64,000 nt of DNA, taken from NCBI GenBank assembly GCA_007922225.1, contig ML680098.1, positions 2,108,001 to 2,172,000 of the forward strand, read 5' to 3'. The translations under genes were made by a program, and so were the position numbers. The stretch comes from Emydura subglobosa. Its lineage: Eukaryota > Chordata > Testudines > Chelidae. The notes under the pieces were generated by a model. The model had not been told where the DNA came from. It saw only the letters and a program-made list of their open reading frames with translations, and did not search any database. Positions 34,021-46,775 of the stretch are shown piece by piece; the first letter of the stretch is position 1; each line of letters starts with the position of its first letter.

Positions 34021-34332
34021 GGCTATGTCTACACTCCAATAAAAAATACCTCATGGCACTGAGTCTCAGATCCTGGGTCAATTAACTCAGACTCAAGGAG
34101 CTCGGGCTATGTGGTTAAAAATTGCAGCATAGACATTCACGCTCAGGCTGGACCCCAAACTCTGAGACCCACACCCCCTTATGGGGCTTCAGAGCCCAGG
34201 CCCCAGCCTGAGCCTGAACATCTACTCTGTAATTTTTAGCCCTGCAGCCCAAGCCCCAGAAGCCCAACTCAGATTACTTGGGCCAGTTGCAGCCATGCCA
34301 AGAGTCTCTTTTATTGCAGCATAGACATACCC
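34021..34332. mobile_element. 312-bp inverted-repeat DNA transposon (MITE)
   Basis: Left end GGCTATGTCTACACTCCAAT and right end TTGCAGCATAGACATACCC are inverted repeats, and much of each half pairs with the other (GGCCCCAGCCTGAGCC lies near the middle). It is flanked by CAA at 34018-34020 and 34333-34335, a possible 3-bp duplication. The termini share TATGTCTACACT with the 7597-7833 element, so a Harbinger-like origin is likely. Confidence 0.75.
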
Positions 34333-34335
34333 CAA

Positions 34336-36693
34336 GAGATTTAGCCACACAACTCCCAGTTAAGTTAATGTGAGTTGTGTGGCTAAATTTCCTATTTGTC
34401 TTTGAAAATCCTCACTCTGGCCTCTCACGGTACTGTGGTCCCTTATTGACCCAAATGGCTAGTCTAAGTTTGGGGCCCTGTGGGTTTTCCCACTGGGGTG
34501 ATAGTCAGGTATTTCTTCGATGCAATTTTGTTCATTTACAGAGAATATACAAAATCCTGGATCTCTGAACACAGAAGGAAGCAAACAGCAGGAAACAGCT
34601 TCTTTTGCTCACAGCACCAAAAGTGCTCTTTTCTGCTTGGACCCCTGACCCAAAAGCGCCCCTCCCCTAAATTTCTTCCAGAGACAGCCACACACTTTTT
34701 GCTGCTCCTTCAGGCTGTCACTGTTTTTGTCTAACCTCCATTTCTGTGTGTTCTCTCTTCCCACACATACACCCTTCCCCAAAACAAAAACTTAGCAAAA
34801 GAACTTAGCAAAAGCTCTCAGGAGGGTGGTGGGTGCCCCCCACTTTTTGTCTTGGGTATGGACTTACATTTACAGTTATGTTAACTGAAGGGTGAGTTCA
34901 CACCTACCAATCTCAATGAGGTTTTATCTCACTCATAGCAATACATAGTTAAACTTGATTTCCAATAGACATTTTTAAATACAATTCAAATCAAAATATG
35001 GATTTCCAACAAAATTCTAGAAAACAAAATTGAATCAAAGCTTCTAAAACCTAGCCTCATTTCCATAATGCTCTTTGTCTTTTTTTCCCCTTTAGTGGAC
35101 AAAAAAGTAAAAAGTAACTTCATATTTTTAAAACACTGGGCCCTAAATGTGATTCATCGCTATTACTGGGAATTTACATTCATGAACTCCTTTTCCATTT
35201 AGTAATTGCATCTGTTGGTACTCATTAGAAGTACATGATCTAAACATATCCGCCGCACCGAGTCTTGTGGGGTCAAAGCTCAGAGAAGCTTGTTGTGGCT
35301 CCCTGATTTTCAGGTTGGCTCTGTGCTGGTCATAACACAGTTTAGAGCAGTCTGTGGGCTGCTCTAAACTACATCAATCTGTAATGGTTTCCAAATTGCT
35401 GTCTACCTGCTGAAAATGGCCAGAGCACAGTAACATTTTGATATTCCCTCCTGCCCAGGCATACCCCCTACACTAGGATGGGTAATGAACGAGCAGCCTT
35501 GATGTCAGCTTGTTTGGATCCAATCAGTTCCTCGATGCTAAGGGGCCAAGGCATTTTGTGCTCGTGAAATGTACCATATTGGCAGTGCTGAAAAATCAAG
35601 TTCTATTCTTTTCATGGTTCTGGTATTGCTGCGGGAGCAGCAAAGCCAACTTCCTTACATGCTAAGTATTATCGTTTTATTCTCTTACCAACTCTAACCT
35701 GGAGGGACCTATAGGAAGCAGTGGTTCCATCTCCAGACCTTTTCAATATTTGGCCGCTCGGCTAAGACTGCCAACAAATGATGTGAGTTAGTGCTTTGTG
35801 GTAATCCTTTATATGTTATGGGCAGCTGTTCACTGGGGACTGGACTGAGACCAACTCATTTTGTCACATAGGCTACTAAATGACCATCAAGTGGTAACTG
35901 ATTTCAAACACTGGGCCAGATATTAACCCATGACCTAGAGATGAAAGACTCTGTGTCCTATGATGAATCCTTTGAGCGCTGTCTATTCACATTTGATATG
36001 CAAAGAGGCACCAGTCAGATGCTTGCTCTTTGCAGAACTTTTAATAAATTCTTCTCCACCCTTTGGGGTTACCCTACCTGCCTTCCTTGCACCTAAAGTT
36101 CATTGCTGAAATTTTGTTTTCAGAGACACAGTTTTCACAATTAAAAGCTTCCACCTGTCATTATACGGTACTTTTACATGCAACAAGGTCATATTAAGTT
36201 TCACTGATGACTAAGAGACCCTTTGCAAAATTATTGGTTGGCAAATTCAATAATACACTAAAATGAAGCTACGGAAAACGCAACTGAGGGCAAAACGTAC
36301 TTGATCATGCACAAACAGTGACAGTACATGACCATTTATGGAAGATGAACGCATCATGTTTATTTTCAGCTTTACAAAAGGTGGTGAATTAACTAGGTCC
36401 TGCAATAGTAAACAGTGCGTTCATTTTTTGACCTTTAACAGGAAGCACTTTTATGCCTTTTTTTTTTTAAATGACATCTTTTGATGATATCTGAAAGTGG
36501 CTAAGCAAAACAGACACAAAGTGAGTTCAGAGCCACTTAGTAGCAGCAGATAAAGACCAGCCATACCAATATCTGACTTAAAACAGGATAGGCAATTACC
36601 TATTCTAAGTAACAAGTAACCTCCACTGGCCTGTTATAATAATGTACCTTTTTAAGCCTTCATACATCTGTACCCAAGAACTCCAGCATTGCT
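34336..36693. other. Unique DNA, nothing recognised
   Basis: ACTTAGCAAAAG is duplicated in tandem at about 34791-34815. 36100-36500 is repeat-poor AT-rich sequence that could hold conserved elements. No gene is supported. Confidence 0.4.
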
Positions 36694-36780
36694 GGTATTA
36701 TTACATACATTGTGATGGCACTAGGAGCTGTCAGTACAAACAGAAAGATGCTGTCCCTGCTCCCGGCTGTTTGCAGTCGA
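36694..36780 (-). repeat. Shared LINE/SINE 3' repeat, minus orientation
   Basis: TATTATTACATACATTGTGA, GGCACTAGGAGCTGTCAGTA and AAAGATGCTGTCCCTGCTCC follow the order of the other minus copies. Confidence 0.5.
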
Positions 36781-38033
36781 AGACGACGAGCAGTCTGGTC
36801 AACGAGAATCTGGTCACCTCTCTGAGTAAAAAATAAAGCTGAAATACCAGGAAATTGACTTCTGTGCAACATAGTGAAGATACAAAGAGGTGTATGGAAA
36901 GCTGGTGAACCTACTAAACAATTGGTCACTAAAAGGATGGACTATCAAAAAAAAAAAAAAAAGAAGCATAGAGAGAAAATGAAATAAAAAAGCTTTTACT
37001 TTTAATGGAATACCCTTTTGCCAATTATATGAGTGAGGTCAATCTATAATAGGATAATATATTATATTTGCAGGCAGGAATAAAATTTTGACCATCAGGA
37101 TAACAGTTACATGCTTCAATTTAACAAAATATAATGAATGCTTAGAGTCTAATTCTGCCCTTGCTTGAGTGTAATTTCCATTGACTTCAGTGCACAGTGT
37201 TTAACCTGTAGAATCCTTTCTTCTAATACATACCTGATTTTAATACATTTTAATACATACCTGGATTTACAGTGAAATCTTCCAACTGCTGCTGGAAGAG
37301 TTAGGCATGGGTTATTAGATTGTATGTATGTCCTACTTTTCTCCTTATGGCTTGGCTGAAGCCCATGATGGAATTTTATCCCTCCTGTACATCTTTGGAT
37401 TATTAGCTTCCCCTCTGCCACCAAGACTGCTATCTCTTTAGTGTAAACGTACAAAATTTTTGTGACTTTATTACTGAGGTTTCTTGCTTATCTTTTTTCA
37501 GTTCACGTGACTTCACACTGCCTTAGTTTCATTTGTTCACTGAAGCTGAAACCATCAAGTTTTATGTGGTTTGGGATTGACACCATGAAAAACGACCAAA
37601 TTTTAGATGTTTTCCACCCTAAATCATAAATTGTTGCTGGTTCAAGGAAAGAATCTGGAACCTCTCATCTTCTTATGAAGCTTGTCTGTCTTTGTTTGTA
37701 ACTAAATACCAAACAGAGAAGTTTAACATGATTTGTCAAAAGTATTTTGCATAGGTCCATTAGTTATCGGATCTAATTTTACAATTGTTTTACCTTCACT
37801 TTCTGCAGACAAAAGGCTTCTTTTGTGTTCCTTCCTGACTCCTGAAAAATGACTTTTTGTACCGCAGCTAAAATTCAAACCAATTCACATTCATTTTATA
37901 TTTGCATCAATTATGTATCACTGTATTATGGTAATTCATGTTAAGGAAGAGTGAGTAGCTTTGTACAAATAGAGAGAAAATAACTTTCCAAATTTTGTGG
38001 AGTCTTGGAATGTAATTGTTAATAAAAAATCTA
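36781..38033. other. AT-rich unique DNA
   Basis: A poly-A run is at 36948-36962. 37145-37200 includes TTCCATTGACTTCAGTGCAC, a half palindrome of the MITE type. The words TTTTAATACAT and AATACATACCTG are repeated at 37230-37265. Nothing coding is supported. Confidence 0.4.
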
Positions 38034-38127
38034 AGGGTAGAGTTTTCAAATGAGGCGAATAAATCCCATTGACTTTCACTAGGACCCATCGGCCTAATTC
38101 TCTTATGTATTTTTGAAAATCACTTAA
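38034..38127. mobile_element. Short palindromic MITE
   Basis: AGAGTTTTCAAATGAGGCG at the left pairs with TATTTTTGAAAATCACTT at the right around CCCATTGACTTTCACTAGG. The same plan is at 57610-57712. Confidence 0.65.
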
Positions 38128-39296
38128 ATCTTTAACATTGCTGATAAATATCTGAGTCTTGTAGAGCATTTTTCATCATTCTAAACAACTTGTTTAAAGG
38201 GATATTGGTCTTAATGGAAAAACGACACAAATCAATCTTGTGCTCTCAGTGTCCAGAAGTTACAGCATCACTGGAGGAAAGTGGCCATGTCAGCAGGTTT
38301 TCAGATATTAGTCTACATCTGGAGAAGAGTTATTGCACTGCAGGACACTAGAGACAGCTGTGAATGTTTTCCTTTGTATGTGGTAAGGACATCTGAGGAA
38401 AATAGATGAGATTTTTCTTCATTTCTGTCAAAGCCCCGGCACAAAGAAAATATTTTATTTTTGAACAGGGTATGAAGCAACCTGTCTAAAATAAACAAGA
38501 CTGGCTTAAAAAGGTTTAAGATGGTGGGACTCCTGCTGGTATCTGGAAGGAATGATTCTGTAGAAAGGTAAGTTACATTTGAAATGACAGGACAAGATAA
38601 ATCTTGCTGGATCACACCCATTTCCACTAGCTCACAGAATATTAAGTTTTAAAGCAATGTTTACCTCTGCTGTTGCCAAAGTTGGTCTAAAATGAACCCT
38701 TTTATGACCAAATGTTTAGAGGAAAGGTCTGGGATGGAATTATTCTGCTTATGAATAACACACTTGTTTTTCAACTCCACTGATCTCAATTAAAATTCCT
38801 CTCCGATGAATGAGTTAATTGTTTTAACTTTCATGGCAAAAAGTAAACTCTTGACATTAAGATTTCCTAAAGCAAGGAGCTTACTTCAGGGTTAATGGGA
38901 ATTATACCCTTAAAATAAATTCTCCACACAGATCAAGAGGACAACAAACTCCAAAATTAGCCTTTTCGGGATAGTTAGTTAGTGCTTTGTTTTATAAATT
39001 TTCCTGTTATTAAGTTTAAGGCTCTCACATACAATCAGTAGTGTGATCAGAACATTGAATTGAGATTATGCCCATTTTCAACGGTAGTGCACATCCAGAT
39101 GCCAGCAACTATGAACTGGGATATTGTAGCTCAAGGAAGGCCCATAATGAACAGAGATATTGGACAAAATGATCTCCCATCCTTATGGGTCATGATTCAC
39201 CTGGGCAAAATGCTAACTGATATTAGAATATAAATCCCATTGTAGTTGCCTGTACCATGCCCAAGGTATGAATAGTTCTATACGAAGAGCAAGTCT
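38128..39296. other. Unique DNA, nothing recognised
   Basis: A 104-codon minus frame at 38313-38627 has no recognisable features. No transposon ends were seen. Confidence 0.45.
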
Positions 39297-40092
39297 GTTG
39301 ATCTGCTAGAATATTTGCAAAAATGAAGTAATCACAGTGTCAATGGGGGTGGAATTTCTTGATAGATATTGCAAGGCAGTTTGAGATGCCAGATCTACGC
39401 CTAGAGTGAAGCAATGACTTCAGAAGCCCAGAGACTTAACTTGATCACTGTCTCTATGTACCTACACAGGAAAGGACAAACAGTGGACAGCTCATTCATG
39501 TGACAGACAAAGGCCAGGCATTATGGGCCAGAGTCTCAACAATGGCCAAAGTGGACACACCACAAACTAGCTTCAAAGGTGGCGTGAAGTGAGGGAGTTG
39601 GATGAGACACCACAGGAATGAGTCTGATAAAGCATAGGGCCAACTTGATATTTATGGCACAGCCAGAGTTAAATGGAGAGGGCTTTTTTTTGTCTCAGGC
39701 TCTCTCTCCTTTCAAAATATCTTGTGATACAGTTATCTGAGAAATAGCTCGGCACTATTCTGAAGCGGCCTGCGATTTTGTATGAAAGATGCTCTGAGGT
39801 TTGCATGAAACCTGCAGAATGGGAGATCACAGCTTTCTGCAGTTGTGAACATTTTAAGAATCCACTTCAAATTTGGGGAAGAAACAAACGGGAATTTGTA
39901 GAGAAAAATACTCTTTTGAATGGGGGTGGGGTGGGGTGGGGAGAGAGGGCTTCTTTGGTCTTCTGAAATCATTGCTTCACTCCAAGCATAGATCTGGAAT
40001 TTCAAATCGCCTTGCAAAAATCTATTGAGAAACCCCACAACTACTGACACTGTGATAACTTTATTTTTGTCAGTGCTATGGCAGATCCACAG
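39297..40092. repeat. Long inverted repeat, arms about 137 bp
   Basis: 39297-39433 and the reverse complement of 39955-40092 align throughout. Shared words include ATCACAGTGTCA, GCAAGGC, CCAGATCTA and AGTGAAGCAATGA. The arms differ by perhaps a quarter of positions, so the structure is old. The 520-bp centre has no coding frame I recognise and includes a GGGGT run at 39921-39940. It is either a DNA transposon with long terminal repeats or two opposite copies of one repeat. Confidence 0.75.
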
Positions 40093-41324
40093 TAAATCTC
40101 CAGACCAGGAAAACTGGGATCTGAAAATAATGTGCCCCCACCTCCTCGCTGGGTACTCTTGCTCCTTCCCATTTTAGAGAATTCAGTGTCAGAACACTGA
40201 CTTGTATTGTGTCATGATATACCCCAGTAGCTTGCTATGTTTTCAGGTAGTTCCATAAAAGTGATCTCAAAGAGTACAGTGATCAATTTGTACATTGGTA
40301 CATGCTACCTGGTGAGCTATTTGCACTAGCACAGTAAATTCTGGATACAATTTTTAAAGGAGGATTTAGCATGGCTGATTCAGTTTCAAAATTTTCTTGA
40401 GTGTGAACTGTAACAATTTGGAGGAAATGAGCAAGGATACTGTTCTGAAGAATTCAGACACACTGCATGGAAGAGACAGAAACTTCCTCTAAACTGCACA
40501 CCTAAAACACCCCTCATAAAAGTTAATAGCAATAAATATCAGTCAGGGGTATTCAATTTAGTCACATACCCTTTTCACCTTAAAGAGCTACCACCTAATT
40601 TAATTTAGGGTTTTTAATGTGAGTATTTGATGTATTTTCTCTCTACCCCTAATAGCTACAGAGATATATAGCAGAGAACAACTTGGTTTTCTTTTTAAGT
40701 GACAATGTTCCTTTTAAATTTACTTCCCTTCCTTTTTATCTTTTTAAAATGAAAATGATCCTCCAGTTATAGATTTCGGCTCACAAATAACTTTTTCCAC
40801 ACACAAAATATATTATCTCCTCTCTGACTTCAGTGGATCAGGCCCTGACTGAATTACAAACAAAGTGTTTTTTGTTATATGTATCAGGACACAGAAATGT
40901 GTTTCATAAAAAAATATAACTCATCTGCAGAGAGGTGTTAAAAAAATGAAGGTAAGTAATCTGGAACTTTGCTCAAGCCTGTCAACCTCAACACTTTTGG
41001 GGACTTGAAAAAAGAAATCTGCTTATACCTACCCATTATTTTTCACCTTCACCCACCTCTATATTCCAGATTCCAGGCTGGACCCATAGGGGAAGTACAG
41101 AAAAAAAAAAAAAAAGCAAGACAGTCGAGCTAGGAGCTGGAAATGATTACCATGATTATTTATCAAGCAGTGTCAGTTATACACAGCACACCTAAGACAT
41201 GCATAAGCCAAGTTGTTCTTTGCACTAGTGGGGAGGGGGGACACTGCACAGGGCTGGGATTCACGCCCCAGGAAGAACAGTGGTGATTACACTGCTGCCC
41301 TCTACTGGGTGTTCCCCAGTAAAG
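40093..41324. other. Unique DNA
   Basis: An A run is at 41099-41115. No supported gene. Confidence 0.4.
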
Positions 41325-41368
41325 GCAGCTTTAAGGCGCTCAGATACCTTAGTGACAAGTGAAGCATG
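41325..41368 (+). repeat. Small 3' fragment of the tRNA-derived SINE
   Basis: AAGGCGCTCAGATACCTTAG followed by TGACAAGTGAAG resembles the GAGGCACTCAGATACTATGG segment near the 3' end of the sauropsid CORE-like SINE. Too short for more. Confidence 0.4.
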
Positions 41369-41400
41369 GGCCTGGTTTTCAGAGGCCTTTAATCAGTAAT

Positions 41401-41500
41401 CAAACCAAGAGTCAGTGGATGAAATTCTCTGGCCTGTGTTTTCTAGGTCAGATGAGATGATAATAAACATCCCTTCTGGCCTTAAAATCTATTAATCACC
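41401..41500 (+). mobile_element. CR1-type LINE 3' end, plus strand
   Basis: In reverse complement it reads TTTTAAGGCCAGAAGGGATG, ATCTGACCTAGAAAACACAG, GCCAGAGAATTTCATCC, the same order as the 29950 and 60608 copies. The sense strand is therefore plus here. Confidence 0.7.
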
Positions 41501-42399
41501 TGGGAAGACAGTGGAAAAGAGAGATAGTCAACCTCTTTGAAAACCAAGCTCTGGATAGACCTAGATTGGCAGAGAGGAGGCTCACCAGCAGAAGCTGCAG
41601 GAAAGAGTTAAGGGGAATCCCTGACTAGTTCTGCCCATTTTTTGAAGCTGAATAGGCTGGCTTCCCCCATAGCAGTGGATTGGGGAGGGGGCTGTGCTTT
41701 GCACTGCTTCAACTCCAATCCCCCTGGGAGGACTTTCTGCTACTGAGGTTTGGAAACCTGCCAGCCCATAGCTTGCAACAAGTGATATCATTTTCTCATT
41801 TTACCTCTCTTTGTGTTGGGAGTAGAAGGAAAACACAGGTGCCATCTGTATACAAAGGCTTCCCCAGGGAATGCCCCCTAGTAACTTCCATAGTTACAGA
41901 AGGAAGTTGATGTTCTGTCTCCTTCCACTACAATTTATGAACACTACTGTTTTTTTCTCTGAAAGCAAACAACTATCCCCACCTCGAAAAATAAGCTAAG
42001 ACTGGCAAATCTCAAAGTCCATGGTGGCATCAAACCAACAGTTTTCTGGCTCCAGAGGAACCAGCTCCTTCAACAAGATACACCTGCACAATTATGCTGT
42101 TAAAAAGCTATATACTGTATTTATATTCCCTAAGGCCTGGGTGGAGCATTTGCTCCAAGCGCTGCTGACATTTCAGAAAGCGTCTCGGGAGGAAACTATG
42201 GGTCTCAGAATCATACTCTGACTCCCTGGGGGAGCAGTCAGATACCAATTCTGACTTTCCTCTTGCAGGAGGCTTAAAGGGATCTTAATAGAAGCAGTGA
42301 CTTTGTAGAAATGGTCATTGTAATCCATAGCCACTTACAGTGAAACACTCTGCCTTTAGTAATGGCTGGGACATATATAGCAGTTGGTGAGCCTTGCTA
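41501..42399. other. Unique DNA, nothing recognised
   Basis: Frames of 60-76 codons at 41582-41910 on both strands are not convincing. No element ends were seen. Confidence 0.4.
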
Positions 42400-42480
42400 T
42401 AGTCCCTTTAGCTCAGATAGTAGAAGCTCATTCTGTGAGATCTAGAGACCTCAGGTTTAATACCAGCTGCTGATGACATG
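42400..42480 (+). repeat. tRNA-derived SINE head
   Basis: CCCTTTAGCTCAGATAGTAG contains a good pol III A-box (TAGCTCAGATAG), and ACCTCAGGTTTAATACCAGC a decayed B-box 28 bp later. Stem pairing is poor and no anticodon arm forms, so this is a SINE rather than a tRNA gene. The same head in reverse is at 60864-60940. Confidence 0.65.
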
Positions 42481-43259
42481 CCCAGAGGGTCAGTGTTACC
42501 TCACGATGTACAGTTGAAGGCCCATTTGAAAGATTGTCTTGCCACCTACTGCCATGCTGTAGCCACATTCCTCACACAGGGAAGAGTGCCACCTACTGAG
42601 GCAATGCCACCAGTTCCTATAGTGATTGTTGCGTTGGGAAGATTTCCATCCAAGGACCAACCTGGTCTTGTTTAGCTTGTGAAGTCTGACCAGAACCCTG
42701 ACCTGAGGTTCTGTGGCCTCAGAGAACATTGTGTGTAAAGGACATCACGGGCAGTTATGAAGCTGAATGCTTCAGCTCTGACTGTAGAAAATGTGTGTGT
42801 GTCTCAGAGAAAAAGGAACTTCGTAGAAGCGTGGGAATGCTAAGTGTCAGCCTTACAAATTGTCATGAAAATCGACTTGCTCACAATGATGCTGATTGAT
42901 GAGTAAAAACTATCATCAGACTTGCTTATCAAATAAAGTGATTTGCCTTGTATAGATAGGCAAGTATGAGTCCAAAAGGTGTATTAAAAAGAAAATTAAA
43001 GCAAACAATGGCATAAAAAATAATACAGTAAAAATATGCCTAAAGTTGATTGAGAAATTGGTGATATTCAATACAGAAACAGAGAAAGGCAACAAGCCCC
43101 AGTGTAAAGGAAATGCGGCTGTATTCTAGGCTGAATAAAAATACCATCATATGTGAAAAGTCAGCTGCATGGCTTCATCAAAGAGTCTTCTGGAAAAGAT
43201 TTACTACAAATTACACCTCTGCTCCATATTCAAGCTTCATAAATGAAGTATAGGATTTT
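42481..43259. other. Unique DNA, possible SINE body at 42481-42610
   Basis: TTGCCACCTACTGCCATGCT and AGAGTGCCACCTACTGAGGC are a short local repeat and may belong to the SINE to the left. The rest is unremarkable. Confidence 0.35.
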
Positions 43260-43445
43260 TAAAAGACATTTTCTCTTTCTTTTGTCAGGTCTGGAGTCAT
43301 TAAACAGAGATTAGCTGGATAAATAGAGGAAGTGATTTTTAAACTGTTTGCAAACTTAATGTGAAGAGCCCAGCCTTGCAAATTATCACGTCTAATCAGA
43401 GATGCATGCTTCACTGCTCCAGTAATTGTACTAGTATTAGTCAAA
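43260..43445. promoter_or_regulatory. Candidate conserved non-coding sequence
   Basis: Repeat-free and without frame, with GAGTCATTAAACAGAGATTA, TTATCACGTCTAATCAGAGA and CCAGTAATTGTACTAG, words like those in homeobox-bound enhancers. The idea is weak and depends on cross-species alignment. Confidence 0.2.
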
Positions 43446-43907
43446 TTCTTGTTGTCTCCTCATTAGCCACGAAAAGGAGACTCAAGATGTACTTCATTAG
43501 AGTATCCTGAATATAAATTGTTAGTGGAAGGAGAAAGAGGGAGAGAGATGCACTACATCCCATACTGCACATGGAAGAAACACATATTTAGAGCACAAAG
43601 GATATGGTATCATTCCATTATATTACATTGGATACGTGAATTTAACAAACAGCCCCACTTTAAACTTTATTCATTCCCCCTTCTTTATTTGATGTTAGAC
43701 TGGGGTATTTTGCAAATTCACTTCATAGTTGATGCAACAAAACATTAAGTTAGTGTATCGTATATTCTTTATTGCTTCCTTAGATTGCAAGTTTCAACTA
43801 AAACAAGAACTGGTTGTTTTTATTGGTGATAGTTGGTAGCTTCTTGATCGCCGCAGAACAGGTAAAGACTCTAATTTACTGTAAACAATACTCAGATTAA
43901 AAGGTTT
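43446..43907. other. Unique DNA, nothing recognised
   Basis: A 76-codon plus frame at 43518-43748 shows no family features. Confidence 0.4.
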
Positions 43908-44045
43908 AGGCCCCAGTTCAACAAAGCATTTAAGCACATTCTTAAATCCATCAACAAAGCACTTAAGTGCATGCTTAACTTTAAGTCAACAGAATTTAAA
44001 AACATGCCTAACAGCAAGCGTATGCTTTAAGTGAATTGGGGTCTG
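43908..44045. mobile_element. Palindromic AAGCACTTAAGTGC-type MITE
   Basis: Left CCCAGTTCAACAAAGCATTT and AAGCACTTAAGTGCATGCTT; right ATGCTTTAAGTGAATTGGGG. The halves are imperfect reverse complements. Related copies lie at 49174-49292 and 5100-5310. Confidence 0.7.
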
Positions 44046-45049
44046 AAAAGAAAAACCCTTGCTAGAACAGGGTTTTCAAGTAGGTCTACAGCAATGGGTT
44101 GCAAGTTACAGTTAAATGAAAGCAAAAGCCTTTCAGCCAATTTAACAGAACCAGAGACAGAAGCAAAGCAACTATTTCCATCCTTGTTTTCAAAACTTGT
44201 ATTATTGGTGCGAATCTAAATGAGTTTGGGTTGTTCATACTATTCAGGAGTTTTGAAACCATCAGCGAGTTACGCAGGTCATCCTAAATAGATGCCAACA
44301 TTCTTTTTTTATCACCATTTTACCATAATGTATTGTGAAGATGCTACAGAGTTTACAATAAAATTATTTGTTAAAATGTTTAAGGGTTTTACAAAGTGTT
44401 ACTGGTTTTACTTTTTGTCCTTTCACCCATAACAACCAAGCACCATAGTTACCATGAGATCAGCTGCATGGGCCTCAGAGAATGAGAAACCTCCAAAAAT
44501 CAGCTAATTAGAGACAGGCCTGGTTAGTGCTTGTATGAGAGATGTGGTGTGCAGAGGGAAGGGATAACAGGGAAGTGAGGCTGGTGATTCAATAGGTGAG
44601 TTCTCCAAGTCCAAGAGCCAATTCCCCGATGGGATATTAGGGAATGCTTTGCTACTAGAGTGCTGTTATTCATATAAGATATAAAGCTGAGTCCCAGACC
44701 CGTCATGGTCATTCATGTGCCTATGGCACTTTTCTCCAGTGTAAAGGTGATCTTGTCAAATTCCATATGAGCATCTAGACTCCATCTACTTTCCCTGTTG
44801 CCTAGATTAATCTTTACCTCTTTCGTGCCAGATTGCTGTGTAGTGTTGTTATTAAACATTGGCAGTGTTCCACTCTAGAGCTGGTGATTAAATTCTTGTA
44901 CATGAAAAACACTCAGGGATCCTTTTGAATCCTTCCACTATATACATAGGTCTCAATTTAAATGATCTTTTTAATGCTTTATCCCAATGCTGCTTGTTAC
45001 AATCAGACATACAAAGGAGGAGATGATGAATGCAATTATAAGAATGATA
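44046..45049. other. Unique DNA, nothing recognised
   Basis: No supported gene or repeat end. 44250-44400 is AT-rich and repeat-poor. Confidence 0.4.
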
Positions 45050-45080
45050 GAGAGATAGATAGATAGATAGATTAGATAAA
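45050..45080. repeat. (GATA)n microsatellite
   Basis: About five GATA units followed by TTAGATAAAA. Such runs often mark the tail of the sauropsid tRNA-derived SINE, but no SINE body is visible to the left. Confidence 0.8.
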
Positions 45081-46239
45081 AAAGGAGCTGATTACAATCC
45101 TAACTAAGATTTAAAGAAAACCCTCAGTAGATCAGCTCTATCTAAAATAAAACACGACTACCTCGTATGTCAACATAATCACATATGGTACAGGAAACAG
45201 CATTGGTGAAGTGGTGCAACTTTGCATCTGATATCAGAAGTAGGAAAACTCCCTCTCCAAATATTTCGGAGCCCTAGGACAGGATTAAGATGAGGCTCGT
45301 TGGTGCCTAGATCACCCTGTTGCACCATAAAGCCTTTAGCTAAGGTGACTGGATTATTTGCTGTGGTGGGGCTGCAGTTGCCAAGGTTTATTTTGCTTGA
45401 TGTCTTCACTGTCCATGCAGGTGACAATTTTTCCACATCACATCGTACGTGCCACTACAAACATGGAACAGCTCACAGCACATACTGGAACCCCTGGTTG
45501 GGCCAGGACTTGGGAGATTTCCTTGTCATAAACCAATTGTTACTTCCTTAAATTTTAAATTATGGTACAAGAATAGCACTCTGGTGTCCATGCTCCAACT
45601 CCGCTCCCTGGATAACATACTATTCTCTGCCAGGGAGTCTGAAGCAATTGAATAAGTGCAGAGAACAAAGTGATACTCCAGAATCTTTGGTTCAGTTTTG
45701 AACAAGCTGTTGGTTAGGGTTTTTTGGAGGGGGCTGACAGCATGCTTCTCTGAATGTAGAAGGGGTAGAAAGGAGTTTTGGTATGTGGGTGGCTGGGTTC
45801 CTGTTGAATTGATCGCATTAATGCTGCTGTTAATTAATTCATTAACTGCATTAATTAATTAACTGCATTGTTAAAGGTGTGGCAAGGTGCCTAGAGACGT
45901 GGCTAAGTATCTTTTACTTATTTATACTGACATAAATAAAAAACAGAGACAATAGAGAGTAATGGTAAGCATGGATTTTCACACTGCTCAGCCCTGCTGG
46001 AAAACTTGAGTCCTCCAGCTTAATAAAGACATATACAGTACCGAGTTTCATAATGTCCACGTTCAAGCTGCATATGGTCAGTGGGAATCTGATGGGAGCG
46101 GAGTTATGCAGGTACCCCTATGATTCGCTGGATTGAGACTGTGATTCCTGCCCACTCTGGTCCTGCAAAACACTAAGCCTTCACAACGCATGGATCTGCT
46201 CCCCTCCAGTATACCCAAACATCTTAGAACTATCATTGC
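45081..46239. other. Unique DNA with ATTAATTAA tract
   Basis: TTAATTAATTCATTAACTGC and a diverged partner are repeated at 45830-45872. Frames at 45179-45655 are overlapping and not convincing. Confidence 0.4.
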
Positions 46240-46325
46240 TATTGTTATTTATTGCCTGTATTGCCATAGCATCTAGGAGCCCAACTTATGAAGTGGGTCC
46301 CCATTGTGCTAGGTGCTGTCCCTTG
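46240..46325 (-). repeat. Shared LINE/SINE 3' repeat, minus orientation
   Basis: TTGTTATTTATTGCCTGTAT, GCCATAGCATCTAGGAGCCC and CCCCATTGTGCTAGGTGCTG follow the order of the other copies. Confidence 0.7.
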
Positions 46326-46516
46326 CCAGTGATCCCTTGTGGAAAAAAATCATCTGAAATGCTTTCTGGCTGTAAAATCATGCCTCTTTGAACAATATTA
46401 AAACACTTCAGCAACCTTTCAGAGAGAATTAATTAACGCGAGAACCAGCATCCACAATGCAGTAGAGCCCTAAAGTGGTTTCTGGAATTTAATTAGGCTA
46501 ACCTTTTTTTTTCCCT

Positions 46517-46735
46517 ACATTGGTACCGCTTTATAATAAGTACAAATCATTATTAATTCCTTTGGTGTTCACCGTAATAACATAAATAATGATGAACTCT
46601 TTTGGTAATAATGCATATGTAACGTGTAATTCCGTAATAATTTAGCATTGGTTAATATTAACTTGAAATTAACTTATAAAATGTATTATTTGTTAATACA
46701 TAGGGTACATTTATAAAATAATGTTTTTATAGTCA
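46517..46735. mobile_element. AT-rich MITE, relative of the 12766 element
   Basis: Left end ACATTGGTACCGCTTTATAA and right segments GTACATTTATAAAATAATG and TTACTTATAAAATG-like words form diverged inverted repeats. It contains several TAATAAT words. Confidence 0.5.
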
Positions 46736-46775
46736 TTAGTATTAAAAGATTAACTGAATGAAAAACATGCAAGGG

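Noticed and set aside
39733..40050. 105-codon minus frame
   Set aside because: It overlaps the right arm of the long inverted repeat and has no family features.
42400..42480. Possible functional tRNA gene
   Set aside because: A-box is good but the B-box is decayed and the acceptor and anticodon stems do not pair. SINE-derived.
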